Shown here piece by piece: positions 1 through 13,790 of a stretch of DNA of 64,000 bases (the stretch's first letter is position 1; each line of letters starts with the position of its first letter). The stretch is taken from the NCBI RefSeq assembly GCF_037975245.1, contig NC_092573.1, positions 9,078,501 through 9,142,500 of the forward strand. The letters run 5' to 3'. The stretch comes from Apostichopus japonicus (taxonomy: Eukaryota; Echinodermata; Holothuroidea; Aspidochirotida; Stichopodidae). The notes beneath the pieces are model-generated. The model was not told the origin of the DNA. It saw only the letters and a list, made by a program, of their open reading frames with translations, and did not search any database. Both the position numbers and the translations under genes were made by a program.

Positions 1-3000
1 GTGTAGCTTGTGGGGTACAGAACTTAAATGTCATATAAACATACCTTAATGCATCTAAATGGCAGCCTAAAGTAGATGTCTTCATTGCTATGAGTAGCCA
101 ACAATATTTTTTACAGTGCTTTATATGCTGGATAATAAATATTAACTTGTTGATACTGTACTCTGGTCATGTGGTATGAGTGCCAGGATACCTTGTGGGG
201 TACAGACAGCTAAATTACAATTTGTCCTACTGTACTCTGGTCATGTGGTATGAGTGCCAGGATACCTTGTGGGGTACAGACAGTTAAATTACAATTTGTC
301 TTTCAAGAACCTAAAAAGAACTAAATCCATCTACCTAGCAAACAATGAAAATTCTTCAATATAAATTTAACTAATTGACAGCGATAATCTATACAGAAAA
401 ATAATTATCATTTGCATTGTAGGACCTAATATTATATGAGTACCAGTGTAGCTTGTGGGGTACAAAACTTAAATGTGATAAAACTACACCTTAATGCATC
501 TAAGTGGCAGCTAGAGTAGATGCCTCCATTGCTATTAGAAATCAAACAATAACTTTGACCCTGGTTTTATACTGGAATATGAAAATTCACCTATTGATGT
601 TATATTCTGGTCATGTTGTATGAGTGCCAGGATACCTTGTGGAGAACAGACAGTTAAATTAAATTAAAATTTGTCTCTCAAGAACTTAACAAGAGCTAAA
701 TCCTTCTACCTAGCAAAAAATATACCTTAATGCATCTCTGCGGCAGCCTAAAGTAGATGCCTTCATTGCTATGAGTAGCCAACAATAACTTTGACAGTGC
801 TTTATATACTGGATAATGAAAATTCACCAATTGATGCTGTATTCTGGTAATGTGGTATGAGTACCAGGATACCTTGTGGGATACAGACAGTTAAATTACA
901 ATTTGTCTCTCAAGAACTTAATAAGAACTAAATCCATCTACCTAGCAAACAATGGAAATTCTTCAATATAAATTCATCTCATTGACTGCGATAACCTATA
1001 GAGAAAAATACTTATCATTCGCATTGTAGGATCTAATATTATATGAGTACCAGTGTAGCTTGTGGGGTACAGAACTTAAATGTGATATAAATATACCTTA
1101 ATGCCTCTACTGTAAGTGGCAACTTAAAGGAGATGCCTTCATTGCTATGAGTAGCCTACAAAAACTTTGACAGTGCTTTATATACTGGAAAATAAATATT
1201 AACTTGTTGATACTGTACTCTGGTCATGTGGTATGAGTGCTAGGATACCTTGTGGGGTACAGACAGTTAAATTACAATTACAATATGTCTCTCAAGAACT
1301 TAATTAGAACTAAATCCATCTACCTAGCAAACAATGAAAACTCTTCAATATAAATTCATCTAATTGACAGCGATAATCTATACAGAAAAAAACTTATCAT
1401 TCGCATTGTAGGACCTAATATTATATGAGTACCAGTGTAGCTTGTGGGGTACAGAACTTAAATGTGATATAAATATACCTTAAAAATAATGCATCTAAGT
1501 GGAAGCCTTAAGTAGATGCCTTCATTGCTATGAGTAGCCAACAATATTTTTTACAGTGCTTAATATACTGGATAATAAATATTAACTTGTTGACAGACAG
1601 TTAAATTACAATTTGTCGTACTGTACTCTGTTCATGTGGTATGAGTGCCAGGATACCTTGTGGGGTACAGACAGTTAAATTACAATTTGTCTGTCAAGAA
1701 CTTAATAAGAACTAAAGCCATCTACTGTACGTAGCAAACAATGAAAATTCTTCAATATAAATTCATCTAATTGACAGCGATAATCTATACACAAAAAAAT
1801 ACTTATTATTCGCATTGTAGGACCTACTATTATATGAGTACCAGTGTAGCTTGTGGGGTACAGAACTTAAATGTGATATAAATACACCTTAATGCATCTA
1901 AGTGGCAGCCTAAAGTAGATGCCTTTGAACATTGCTATTAGAAGCCAACAATAATTTTGACCTTCGTTTTATACTGGAATATGAAAATTCACCTATTGAT
2001 ACTGTATTCTGGTAATGTGGTATGAGTACCAGGATACCTTGTGGGGTACAGACATTTAAATTAAAATTTGTCTCTCAAGAACTTAACAAGAACTAAATCC
2101 TTCTACCTAGCAAACAATGGATATTCCTTGATATGAATTCACCGATTGACCGCGGTTATCTGTACAGTAAAATTTTTATTCGCATTGTAGGACTTAAGAT
2201 TATATGAGTACAAGTGTAGCTTGTGGGGTACAGAACTTTAATGTGATATAAATATACCTTAATGCATCTAAGTGGAAGCCTTAAGTAGATGCCTTCATTG
2301 CTATGAGTAGCCTACAATAACTTTGACAGTGCTTTATATACAGGATAATGAAAATTCACCTATTGATGCTGTATTCTGGTCATGTGGTATGAGTGCCAGG
2401 ATACCTTGTGGGGTACAGACAGTTAAATTACAATTACAATATGTCTCTCAAGAACTTGATTAGAACTAAATCCATCTACCTAGCAAACAATGAAAACTCT
2501 TCAATATAAATTCATCTAATTGACAGCAATAATCTATACAGAATGAAACTTATCATTCGCATTGTAGGACCTAATATTATATGAGTACCAGTGTAGCTTG
2601 TGGGGTACAGAACTTAAATGTGATATAAATATACCTTAATGCATCTAAGTGACAGCTAGAGTAGATGCCTCCATTGCTATTAGAAGCCAAACAATAACTT
2701 TGACCCTGGTTTTATACTGGAATATGAAAATTCACCTATTGATGTTGTATTCTGGTCATGTTGTATGAGTGCCAGGATACCTTGTGGGGTACAGACAGTT
2801 AAATTACAATTTGTCTCTCAAGAAATTAATAAGAACTAAAGCCATCTACTGTACGTAGCAAACAATGAAAATTCTTCAATATAAATTTATCTAATTGACA
2901 GCGATAATCTATACACAAAAAAATACTTATTATTCGCATTGTAGGACCTAATATTATATGAGTACCAGTGTAGCTTGTGGGGTACAGAACTTAAATGTGA

Positions 3001-6000
3001 TATAAATACACCTTAATGCATCTAAGTGGCAGCCTAAAGTAGATGCCTTTGAACATTGCTATTAGAAGCCAACAATAACTTTGACCTTGGTTTTATACTG
3101 GAATATGAAAATTCACCTATTGATACTGTATTCTGGTAATGTGGTGTGAGTACCAGGATACCTTGTGGGGTACAGACATTTAAATTAAAATTTGTCTCTC
3201 AAGAACTTAACAAGAACTAAATCCTTCTACCTAGCAAACAATGGATATTCCTTGATACGAATTCACCGATTGACCGCGGTTATCTGTACAGTCAAATTTT
3301 TATTCGCATTGTAGGACTTAAGATTATATGAGTACAAGTGTAGCTTGTGGGGTACAGAACTTTGATGTGATATAAATATACCTTAATGCATCTAAGTGGC
3401 AGCCTAAATTAGATGCCTTCATTGCTATGAGTAGCCAACAATATTTTTTACAGTGCTTAATATTCTGGATAATAAATATTAACTTGTTGATACTATACTC
3501 TGGTCATGTGGTATGAGTGCCAGGATACCTTGTGGGGTACAGACAGTTAAATTACAATTTGTCTCTCAAGAACTTAACAAGAACTAAATCCTTCTACCTA
3601 ACAAACAATGGAAATCCTTCAATATGAATTCAAAGAATTTACCATGGATATCTGTATAGTAAATTGATAATTTGCATCATAGGACTTAAGATTATATGAG
3701 TACCAGTGTAGCTTGTGGGGTACAGAACTTTGATGTGATATAAATATACCTTAATGCATCTAAGTGGCAGCCTAAATTAGATGCCTTCATTGCTATTAGA
3801 AGCCAACAATAACTTTGACCTTGGTTTTATACTGGAATATGAAAATTCACCTATTGATACTGTGTTCTGGTAATGTGGTATGAGTACCAGGATACCTTGT
3901 GGGGTACAGACATTTAAATTAAAATTTGTCTCTTAAGAACTTAACAAGAACTAAATCCTTCTACCTAGCAAACAATGGATATTCCTTGATATGAATTCAT
4001 TGATTGACCGTGGTATTCTGTACAGTAAAATTTTTATTCGCATTGTAGGACTTAAGATTATATGAGTACAAGTGTAGCTTGTGGGGTACAGAACTAAAAT
4101 GTCATATAAACATACCTTAATGCATCTAAATGGCAGCCTAAAGTAGATGCCTTCATTGCTATGAGTATCCAACAATATTTTTTACAGTGCTTTATATGCT
4201 GGATAATAAATATTAACTTGTTGATACTGTACTCTGGTCATGTTGTATGAGTGCCAGGATACCTTGTGGGGTACAGACAGTTAAATTACAATTTATCCTA
4301 CTGTACTCTGGTCATGTGGTATGAGTGCCAGGATACCTTGTGGGGTACAGACAGTTCAATTACAATTTGTCTCTCAAGAACCTAAAAAGAACTAAATCCA
4401 TCTACCTAGCAAACAATGAAAATTCTTCAATATAAATTCATCTCATTGACAGCGATAGTCCATACAGAAAAATACTTATCATTCGCATTGTAGGACCTAA
4501 TATTATATGAGTACCAGTGTAGCTTGTGGGGTACAAAACTTAAATGTGATAAAAATACACCTTAATGCATCTAAGTGGCAGCTAGAGAAGATGCCTCCAT
4601 TGCTATTAGAAGCAAAACAATAACTTTGACCCTGGTTTTATACTGGAATATGAAAATTCACCTATTGATGCTGTATTCTGGTCATGTTGTATGAGTGCCA
4701 GGACACCTTGTGGGGTACAGACAATTTTATTAAATTAAAATTTGCCTCTCAAGAACTTAACAAGAACTAAATCCTTCTACCTAGCAAACAATGGATATTC
4801 CTTGATATGAATTCACCGATTGACCGCGGTTATCTGTACAGTAAAATTTTTATTCGCATTGTAGGACTTAAGATTATATGAGTTCCAGTGTAGCTTGTGG
4901 GGTACAGAACTTAAATGTGATATAAATATACCTTAATGCAACTAAGTGGCAGCCTAAAGTAGATGCCTTCATTGCTATTAGAAGCCAACAATAACTTTGA
5001 CCTTGGTTTTACACTGGAATATGAAAATTCACCTATTGTTGCTGTATTCTGGTCATGTTGTATGAGTGCCAGGATACCTTGTGGGGTACAGACAGTTAAA
5101 TAACAATTTGTCGTACTGTACTCTGGTCATGTGGTATGAGTGCCAGGATACCTTGTGGGGTACAGACAGTTAAATTAAATTAAAATTTGTCTCTCAAGAA
5201 CTTAACAAGAACTAAATCCTTCTACCTAGCAAAAAATATACCTTAATGCATCTATGCGGCAGCCTAAAGTAGATGCCTTCATTGCTATGAGTAGCCAACA
5301 ATAACTTTGACAGTGCTTTATATACTGGGTAATGAAAATTCACCTATTGATGCTGTATTCTGGTCATGTGGTATGAGTGCCAGGATACCTTGTGGGGTAC
5401 AGACAGTTAAATAACAATTTGTCGTACTGTACTCTGGTCATGTGGTATGAGTGCCAGGATACCTTGTGGGGTACAGACAGTTAAATTACAATATGTCTCT
5501 CAAGAAGTTAATAAGAACTAAATCCATCTACCTAGCAAACAATGGAAATTCTTCAATATGAATTCATCTTATTGACTGCGATAACCTATAGAGAAAAATA
5601 CTTATCATTCGCATTGTAGGATCTAATATTATATGAGTACCAGTGTAGCTTGTGGGGTACAGAACTTAAATGTGATATAAATATACCTTAATGCCTCTAC
5701 TGTAAGTGGCAGCCTAAAGTTGATGCCTTTATTGCTATGAGTAGCCAACAATAACTTTGACAGTGCTTTATATACTGGAAAATAAATATTAACTTGTTGA
5801 TACTGTACTCTGGTCATGTGGTATGAGTGCTAGGATACCTTGTGGGGTACAGACAGTTAAATTACAATTACAATATGTCTCTCAAGAACTTAATTAGAAC
5901 TAAATCCATCTACCTAGCAAACAATGAAAACTCTTCAATATAAATTCATCTAATTGACAGCGATAATCTATACAGAAAAAAACTTATCATTCGCATTGTA

Positions 6001-9000
6001 GGACCTAATATTATATGAGTACCAGTGTAGCTTGTGGGGTACAAAACTTAAATGTCATATAAATAAACCTTAAAAATAATGCATCTAAATGGCAGCCTTA
6101 AGTAGATGCCTTCATTGCTATGAGTAGCCAACAATAACTTTGACAGTGATTTATATACAGGATAATGAAAATTCACCTATTGATGCTGTGTTCTGGTCAT
6201 GTGGTATGAGTGCCAGGATACCTTGTGGGGTACAGACAGTTAAATTACAATTACAATATGTCTCTCAAGAACTTAATTAGAACTAAATCCATCTACCTAG
6301 CAAACAATGAAAACTCTTCAATATAAAATCATCTAATTGACAGCGATAATCTATACAGAAAAAAACTTATCATTCGCATTGTAGGACCTAATATTATATG
6401 AGTACCAGTGTAGCTTGTGGGGTACAAAACTTAAATGTCATATAAATAAACCTTAAAAATAATGCATCTAAATGGCAGCCTTAAGTAGATGCCTTCATTG
6501 CTATGAGTAGCCAACAATAACTTTGACAGTGATTTATATACAGGATAATGAAAATTCACCTATTGATGCTGTGTTCTGGTCATGTGGTATGAGTGCCAGG
6601 ATACCTTGTGGGGTACAGACAGTTAAATAACAATTTGTCGTACTGTACTCTGGTCATGTGGTATGAGTGCCAGGATACCTTGTGGGGTACAGACAGTTAA
6701 ATTAAATTAAAATTTGTCTCTCAAGAACTTAACAAGAACTAAATCCTTCTACCTCGCCAAACATATACCTTAATGCATCTAAGTGGCAGCCTAAAGTTGA
6801 TGCCTTTATTGCTATGAGTAGCCAACAATAACTTTGACAGTGCTTTATATACTGGATAATAAATATTAACTTGTTGATACTGTACTCTGGTCATGTTGTA
6901 TGAGTGCCAGGATACCTTGTGGGGTACAGACAGTTGAATTACAATATGTCTCTCAAGAACTTAATAAGAACTAAATCCATCTACCTAGCAAACAATGGAA
7001 ATTCTTCAATATAAATTCATCTAATTGACAGCAATAATCTATACAAAAAAAATACTTATTATTCGCATTGTAGGACTTAAGAATATATGAGTACCAGTGT
7101 AGCTTGTGGGGTACAGAACTTAAATGTCATATCAACATACCTTAATGCATCTAAATGGCAGCCTAAAGTAGATGCCTTCATTGCTATGAGTAGCCAACGG
7201 TATTTTTTACAGTGCTTTATATGCTGGATAATAAATATTAACTTGTTGATACTGTACTCTGGTCATGTTGTATGAGTGCCAGGATACCTTGTGGGGTACA
7301 GACAGTTAAATTACAATTTGTCGTACTGTACTCTGGTCATGTGGTATGAGTGTCAGGATACCTTGAGGGGTACAGACACTTCAATTACAATTTGTCTCTC
7401 AAGAACTTAAAAAGAACTAAATCCATCTACCTATATAGCAAACAATGAAAATTCTTCAATATAAATTCATCTCATTGACAGCGATAATCCATACAGAAAA
7501 ATACTTATCATTCACATTGTAGGACCTAATATTATATGAGTACCAGTGTAGCTTGTGCGGTACAGAACTTTAATGTGATATAAATATACCTTAATGCATC
7601 TAAGTGGAAGCCTTAAGTAGATGCCTTCATTGCTATGAGTAGTCAACAATATTTTTTAACAGTGCTTTATATACTGGATAATAAATATTAACTTGTTGAT
7701 ACTGTACTCTGGTCATGTGGTATGAGTGCCAGGATACCTTGTGGGGTACAGACAGTTAAATTAAATTAATATTTGTCTCTCAAGAACTTAACAAGAACTA
7801 AATCCTTCTACCTAGCTAACAATGGATATTCCTTGATATGAATTCATTGATTGACCATGGTATACTGTACAGTAAAATTTTTATTCGCAACGTTGGACTT
7901 AAGATTATATGAGTACCAGTGTAGCTTGTGGGGTACAGAACTTTAATGTGATATAAACATACCTTAATGCATCTAAATGGCAGCCTAGAGTAGATGCCTT
8001 CATTGCTATGAGTAGCCAACGGTATTTTTTACAGTGCTTTATATGCTGGATAATAAATATTAACTTGATACTGTACTCTGGTCATGTGGTATGAGTGTCG
8101 GGATACCTTGTGGGGTACAGACTGTGAAATTAAATTACAATTTGTCTCTCAAGAACTTAACAAGAACTTAAACTTTCGACCTAGCAGACAATGGCAGTTC
8201 CTTGATATGAATTCATCTAATTGACAGCTGTAATCTGTTCAGGAAAATACTTTTTTACTCCCATTGTAGGACCTAAGATTATATGAGTTCAAGTGTAGCT
8301 TGTGGGGTACAGAACTTTAATGTAATATAAATATACCTTAATGCATCCTTGTTGCAGCCTAAAGTAGATGCCTTCATTTGCTATTAGAAGCCAACAATAA
8401 CTTTGACCCTGGCTTTATACTGGATAATGAAAATTCACCTATTGATGCTGTATTCTGGCCATGTTGTATGAGTGCCAGGATACCATGTGGTGTACAGAAA
8501 GTGAAATAAAACTTCAATTTGGCTCAAAAGAACTAAATCCTTCTACCTAGCAAACAATGGAAATTTCTTGATATGAATTCATCTAATTGACAGTGGTAAT
8601 CTGTACAGTAAATTTATTCTTTTCATTGTAGGACCTAAATATTATATGAGTACAAGTGTAGCTTGTGGGGTACAAAATTCAAATGTGATATAAGTATACC
8701 TTAATGCATCTAAGTTGCAGCCTAAAGTAGATGCCTTCGTTGCTATAAGATGCCAAACAATAACTTTGACCCAGGTTTTATACTGGAATATGAAAATTCA
8801 CCTATTGATGCTGTATTCTGGTCATGTTGTATGAGTGCCAGGATACCTTGTGGGGTACAGAGAGTGAAATTAAATACAATTTTTCTCTAAAGAACTTAAA
8901 TTTTCGACCCAGCAAACAATGGAAATTCCTTGATATGAATTCATCTAATTGATAGCGATAATCTGTACAGGAAAATACTTATTATTTGCATAATTATAGG

Positions 9001-9205
9001 ACCTAAATATAATTTGAAAACCAGGGTATGGCTTGTGGGGTACAGAACTATAATGTGATATAAGTATACCTTAATGTATCTAATAGCACCCTAAAGTAGA
9101 AACCTTCATTTACCTTGTGGGATACAGACAGTGAGATTCCATTTGTTTCTCATGACCTTAACCTTCAACCTTGCAAACAATGCAAATATTACTTTGATAA
9201 ATAAA
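1..9205. repeat. Satellite I array, unit about 370 bp
   Basis: A diverged tandem array that begins before the window. The anchor GTGTAGCTTGTGGGGTAC recurs about 22 times (near 1, 443, 1045, 1429, 1844, 2212, 2584, 2961, 3334, 3703, 4069 and on to about 9019). The usual spacing is 363-382 bp; longer gaps reflect internal duplications or a lost anchor. Midway through each unit a second anchor, GATACCTTGTGGGGTACAG, occurs about 185 bp after the first, so the unit looks like a diverged dimer. Copies become more divergent after about 8,100, as at an array edge. Short open frames on both strands here are by-products of the repeat and are not genes. Confidence 0.93.
160..300. repeat. Local 70-75 bp duplication inside satellite I
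   Basis: The stretch running from CTCTGGTCATGTGGTATGAG through the GATACCTTGTGGGGTACAG anchor to the TTAAATTACAATTTGTC tail is present twice in a row here. The same local doubling recurs near 4,215-4,370, 5,045-5,180, 5,350-5,490, 6,565-6,710 and 7,250-7,395. It explains the longer 440-450 bp spacings and suggests that a variant unit was amplified within the array. Confidence 0.8.
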
Positions 9206-9860
9206 GTATTAACTGGAGATGACTTCATGGGCCATTCCACGTTAGAGCCAAATTTGACAAAAAAAAATCGATCTCCTCCTCACTCGGACATGTAGCTTAA
9301 GTCAGAAAAATATTTACTTTATGCTTTGGCAATCTGCAGTTGTGTTATGACAATTGGTTTAGCTACTCTCATGCTGTATGAGATAGCATGCTTAAGTACA
9401 CATCACGTAAGTTGCGCAGAGAAAAGAACAAAATTCTACTTCTTTGAAGAAACCAAGAAATCCTGTGGAGTGTTATGGAAAAAGGGCATGTGGAGGAATA
9501 TATTCAAGACCAACTCTGATTGAAATATGTTATATGTAGGTTTTGGCAATGATACTACGTCATGCGTCTTGCATTGTAGAAAACAATCTAAGACCAAGTG
9601 ATAGTTCACTGGAGGATGGAGGGCTTGGATACCATATTGGGGGAAATGAGCCCATTTGACAAACCTGATTGGCTTCTTCACTTTTCCGCAGCAAATCTGC
9701 CATATAATCAAAGGAAGGCTTCTGATAAATGTACAAGACCATAGTATCAACTGAAATTGTTGAATATCGAGATAGTGATAATTACACATAACAGAATGAA
9801 TTGCGTATTAATTGCAACAAACCCTGCATCAAACAGCCAGATGCGTATTCCTACGTCAGG
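9206..9860. other. Unique sequence with weak exon-like stretch on the minus strand
   Basis: This is non-repetitive sequence following satellite I. On the minus strand, about 9,651-9,762, an acceptor-like CAATTTCAG is followed by an open stretch reading ...YQKPSFDYMADLLRKSEEAN and then a CAG/GTTTGT donor-like end. A different minus-strand frame is open for 117 codons (9,436-9,789). I recognise neither, and overlapping open frames on both strands argue that much of this is chance. It may be an isolated exon or an exon fossil. Confidence 0.2.
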
Positions 9861-9864
9861 ACAC

Positions 9865-10330
9865 TACGGGAGAGAGAACAAGGAAATCTTCAAATAACAG
9901 TGACTAATGGCAATAATGCGACAGTTTGTTTCAGTATTGGATCATAGAAACGAAGTATGGTAAAATGTGGCCAAGACATACATATACAAAGTATGCCAAA
10001 CTGTAGCAGCTGGACGAAACAATTTGGGGGAATCCCGAAGTGACGTCAATTGTGACATCACTCAAAATTACCCCACAGCTGTGGCCTCGCTAACCATTTA
10101 GTATATACACCAGCAGAAAACCAGCACATTTAAGATCTCAAGACATTTATGGTTCGCTTATTATTACCTAATTTGATCAAAAGGTAGAAATTGAGGACAA
10201 TCTTACCTAGGTTAGAGAGAACAAGGAAAACTTCATGTAGCCAACCGGAGACTAGTGGCAATAATGCAACAGTCTCTGCATGAGAGTCCCATGCTATGGA
10301 CCACAAAATGCGCCTTAAATATGACATTTT
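9865..10330. repeat. Diverged 345-bp-spaced duplication
   Basis: The segment near 9,870-9,925 (GAGAGAACAAGGAAA followed by TGGCAATAATGCGACAGT) recurs near 10,216-10,275 with the same order of blocks. On the minus strand the second copy ends in CTAACCTAG/GTAAGATTG, a strong donor-like junction, and its upstream frame is open from 10,327. This could be a duplicated exon or two copies of a dispersed repeat. No product is recognisable. Confidence 0.4.
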
Positions 10331-11490
10331 GGCGGGGCATAATTTCCACCCATTAAATTTGGCAAATTAGATCGTTGGGAATGGTTGTGTTTGTAATGCG
10401 GAATATGAAATCGAATATCCAGAAAATAATTACCTCAGCCCATGCTCCCCCCTCCTCCACCGGTGAATATTTTTTATCCAACTGTTGAAAGTGATTTTCC
10501 CTCAACCGACCAGTGTTGGGGCCAAGGCCTCACTGCCTCCTTTATAATCACAATCCCCATTTATTGGGCCACTTCTAATAGGGCTCCTGGTATCAGTGGT
10601 TCCAGAATTCACGTTTGGAAAAGACCAAAATGAAGTGATAGTGATCAGGTACTGGTAGAGGGGCATAGGGGCAGGAACCGCCCCCCCCCCCAGAACTGTT
10701 TAAGAAATAATTTTCAGGGTTCCTACATGCAAACTGGTAATATGTTAAGTCCAAAATCAAAATTCTTTTTAAGTTATTTTGATTGCCCTCGGGAGGGCGG
10801 GGGTGGCGGGTATCTACCCATGATCCTGAAGAGGGGTCTCAGAGAAGGGGACAATCCTTCCCCCTTGGAAAGTTGCTGCATTTAAGAGAGTTTTGAATTT
10901 TCTATAAATTTGGTAGTTTTTTAGTATGCTAAGCCCCCTCGTGGCCCCCAGGATCCACCAGTATTAACAATTTCATCTGAAAGTAGCTATGGGAATAAAT
11001 AGTGAGAGTTAATAACTAGAAATGTGCTTAAAAATTGCATGTAAAACAAGCCTATCAACAGTATCCACAGTGGTACTGGGGGTGATGAGTTCTTCACAAC
11101 GATACTGCATTCTTCTTATTTCATGAATCCCCTGTTCTCATTTGTTTGCCCTGTACATGCCTACCAAGGAAGGACCAATCAGAGATCCTATAGAACTTAT
11201 GGCATTCAAAAGCTTGAGCTGAAAGAGTCACAAAGTTACAATCAAATTTGTGGCTTAACTCAGTTTGTTGATATTGCACATATAGAAGGTAGCAATGTCC
11301 TCACATAAGGACACACAGCAATTAAAGCTGCCTTAGGGGAAGTAATTGACCCTTTCATGGTGGATTAGCTTTCTGCCAAGGTCTTTTATTAGCTGAAACA
11401 CAAAGACTTCAGTCCTTTATTTCAGTAGGCAAGGGGATTCAAATTAACTACACATGGCCTACCTTGATTGGCAGAAGGGTGAGGGTGGGC
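10331..11490. other. Non-coding stretch with homopolymer runs
   Basis: No gene is seen. The stretch contains a C run at about 10,680-10,691, purine-rich G runs near 10,790-10,860, and unassigned AT-rich sequence. A 61-63 codon open frame at 10,442 and another at 11,123 have no recognisable similarity. Confidence 0.5.
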
Positions 11491-11494
11491 CGAG

Positions 11495-11526
11495 CAGGGA
11501 GCTGCTGTTAGAGTAGCAGCTCCCTG
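11495..11526. repeat. Perfect 12-bp-arm hairpin AGGGAGCTGCT
   Basis: CAGGGAGCTGCT (11,495-11,506) is followed after 8 bases by its exact reverse complement AGCAGCTCCCTG (11,515-11,526). It belongs with the hairpin at 11,590-11,616 and the related AGGGAGTTGT hairpin at 23,796-23,824. The flanks show no clear target duplication. Confidence 0.85.
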
Positions 11527-11582
11527 GTGGGAGGGTATCATGTTTTACTTTATTAGGTATTACTGTGTGGCAGTGGACAGTA

Positions 11583-11624
11583 CTTGTGTCAGGGAGCTGC
11601 TACTAGCAGCTCCCTGCTTGTGTC
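11583..11624. mobile_element. 26-bp palindromic insert flanked by 8-bp direct repeats
   Basis: CTTGTGTC occurs at 11,583-11,590 and again at 11,617-11,624. Everything between them (11,591-11,616) is a near-perfect palindrome: AGGGAGCTGCTA, one central base, then TAGCAGCTCCCT and a final G. This is what a terminal-inverted-repeat transposon reduced to its two ends would look like, with an 8-bp target-site duplication as in hAT or P-like families. The seen facts are the palindrome and the direct repeats; the transposon reading is inference. Confidence 0.6.
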
Positions 11625-11629
11625 AAACA

Positions 11630-13790
11630 ACTTTTCTCTGGGAATTAATTTTACTGAACAGTATTATCTATCTGCATGCCTATCGTATTTCAATTCAGGC
11701 TTACAATTGGTAATATCAAATTAAAGTCCAATTCACAGTTTGCTTATGAATTTCTGAAAACAAACTTCCGAAGTAGATTCAATGTTTGTTAACCTAAATT
11801 CACTCTGACCAGGTGGGTATATGGAGAAAAGCTGTCACAATCGAAAGAAATATTTCTGTTGCCCTTATGGCGGTATCGATTTACCCTAATATCACTGCGA
11901 CTGCCTATTTTAGTAAGGTTCATTACACAAATGTAAACAAAATAGTCTTCAATGCAGTCCCATTCGTATCGAACACTATTTAAAATTCCACGGAGGAAAC
12001 GTCTGAAATCACCTGCGTATTCATTGCAATGGAAGCAAATTACACAATTTGCAAGCTACATCGGTAAAACCGATAGAAAGATACCTTTCAAGAGAAGGAA
12101 CAGCTTAAACATGAAAGTGATAGTAAAGGCCTAGGTTTATAACGGTCATAAACAACACAGAGAGATTTGATTGGCGGGTGATCTGTTTGGCGGGACTTGC
12201 ATATATTGATCGAAGTTTGTAGAATCTACACCCTCCTTAAAAATTATGGCAGCATTTATTCAGTTCAGTATTTTTAACGACAGATAACTCAATAAAGCTA
12301 ATGACTATTGATATGAAAAATGAACAGAAATGTGTTATTTTCACTGACATTTCAGTGCAATAAACTGGGATGGTCAAAGTTTAAATTTGGCAAACCCTGA
12401 ATGGGACTGTTAAACAATTTATGGAAACATAGTAGCAATTGCTGCAGATTCTCAATATTCTATAATACAAAATCACTGAACGTTATTTATCATCAGTCTG
12501 ATGTTGTGCTGTAAATGTAATTGTCTTCTTGAAAAGCTTTGTTCACTTCAGTCTTGTTATCATTTATGAGACATTAAATTCCTGCAAATGTTTCTCCATT
12601 ACTAGTTTGGACAGTATTTCAGAATGGGAAAGTTATTACACCTAATTATGTCTTGAACTTAAGTATTGTGTTGCCAATTTTAAAGAAACGAGGTCTAATT
12701 TTCTAACCATACTAGAAGATATGTAAACAAGCTTCTTTTCTTCTAAGACGTATTTCTGTGTGACTGATCAATTTTCAAAAAATTTTATGTGTATATAGGC
12801 TAATGAACAAGTGGATCAGTTGCTCATTAAGTAATTGCATATATGCAAGAAAAGAGTTCGGGCATTTCCTCAGCAGACAAATGTTCTTTGTGGGATTGCA
12901 CAGCCAGATGTGGGAATTGCAAACACTGCATTGCCCTGATGAATTATTTAGGGGTTAGGGGCAAAAATATAAGCACACTTTTAAAAAATAGCCCATATGA
13001 TGAAATGTTTCAATTTATACTGTCAGTCCACTTCGTTTTAACATTTTGTACACTAACTTGGTTGAAATATTACGAGGTTGAGCTTTGACACCGGTTGCAT
13101 GATACAAATGCGTCAGCTATCCCAGAAAGCAATTTGAGGAATTCACAGATAATCCATGTGTACAGAATTCCTGTAGACATTTGTTTCAGTTGTTCATATG
13201 ATCTGATTGGGCAACTGAAGTCGAGCAGGTAAACATGTGTTTGAGTAACCATAGAAATGAAGTTACACATATTGTTCATGAAGACTGTGTTTGAGCCCGA
13301 TTTGGGCCATTTGATCCCTAAAACCGTGTAAGAGTCATAGAAAAGAACAGATTTATCAACTCCAAATAGTAACTTCTTTTTGCTTCATCATAAATACATA
13401 GTACTAGTTTCAGAATAAAAGGTTCAGAAATGGAGCGGCTGCAAAATTGTTTTTGACTCAGAAAACCACATAGAAATAATAACAGTTAACTTTGTTACAT
13501 TAAACACTTTTACAGTGTTGCAAACACAGTGTTGCAAAGTGAATCTTGAATTAGCATAAATAGCTTAGCAGCTCAACACATTTGAGAGATAGAAAGATGA
13601 CAACAAAGCATTAAAGAAGTGGTAACTACTTTGCACACATGTTAAATATATTTCAATTATATATTCAATTATGTTCAATAAAAACCAAAATAACTGATAA
13701 TAGCAAATACAAACAAGTGATAACTAATAATAACCATAATAACAAATGTGAAAAACATTGTACTCTTTGTGTTACAGGGGAAAATGAAGC
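11630..13790. other. Unassigned unique AT-rich sequence
   Basis: No repeat array and no convincing gene. An 81-codon open frame at 12,843-13,088 (+) has a cysteine-rich start (CSLWDC...CGNCKHC), but there is no family match I can name, no splice context and an unusual hydrophobic tail. I treat it as chance. Confidence 0.4.

Noticed and set aside
3951-8019. Open frames of 60-74 codons on both strands in satellite I
   Set aside because: They track the repeat unit, differ between units and appear on both strands; no coding signal.
10035-10065. TGACGTCA-type CRE-like sites near 10,041
   Set aside because: A single short match next to no identifiable gene or promoter; expected by chance in 64 kb.
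12843-13088. Cysteine-rich 81-codon open frame
   Set aside because: No family match, no splice context and a hydrophobic random-looking C-terminus.
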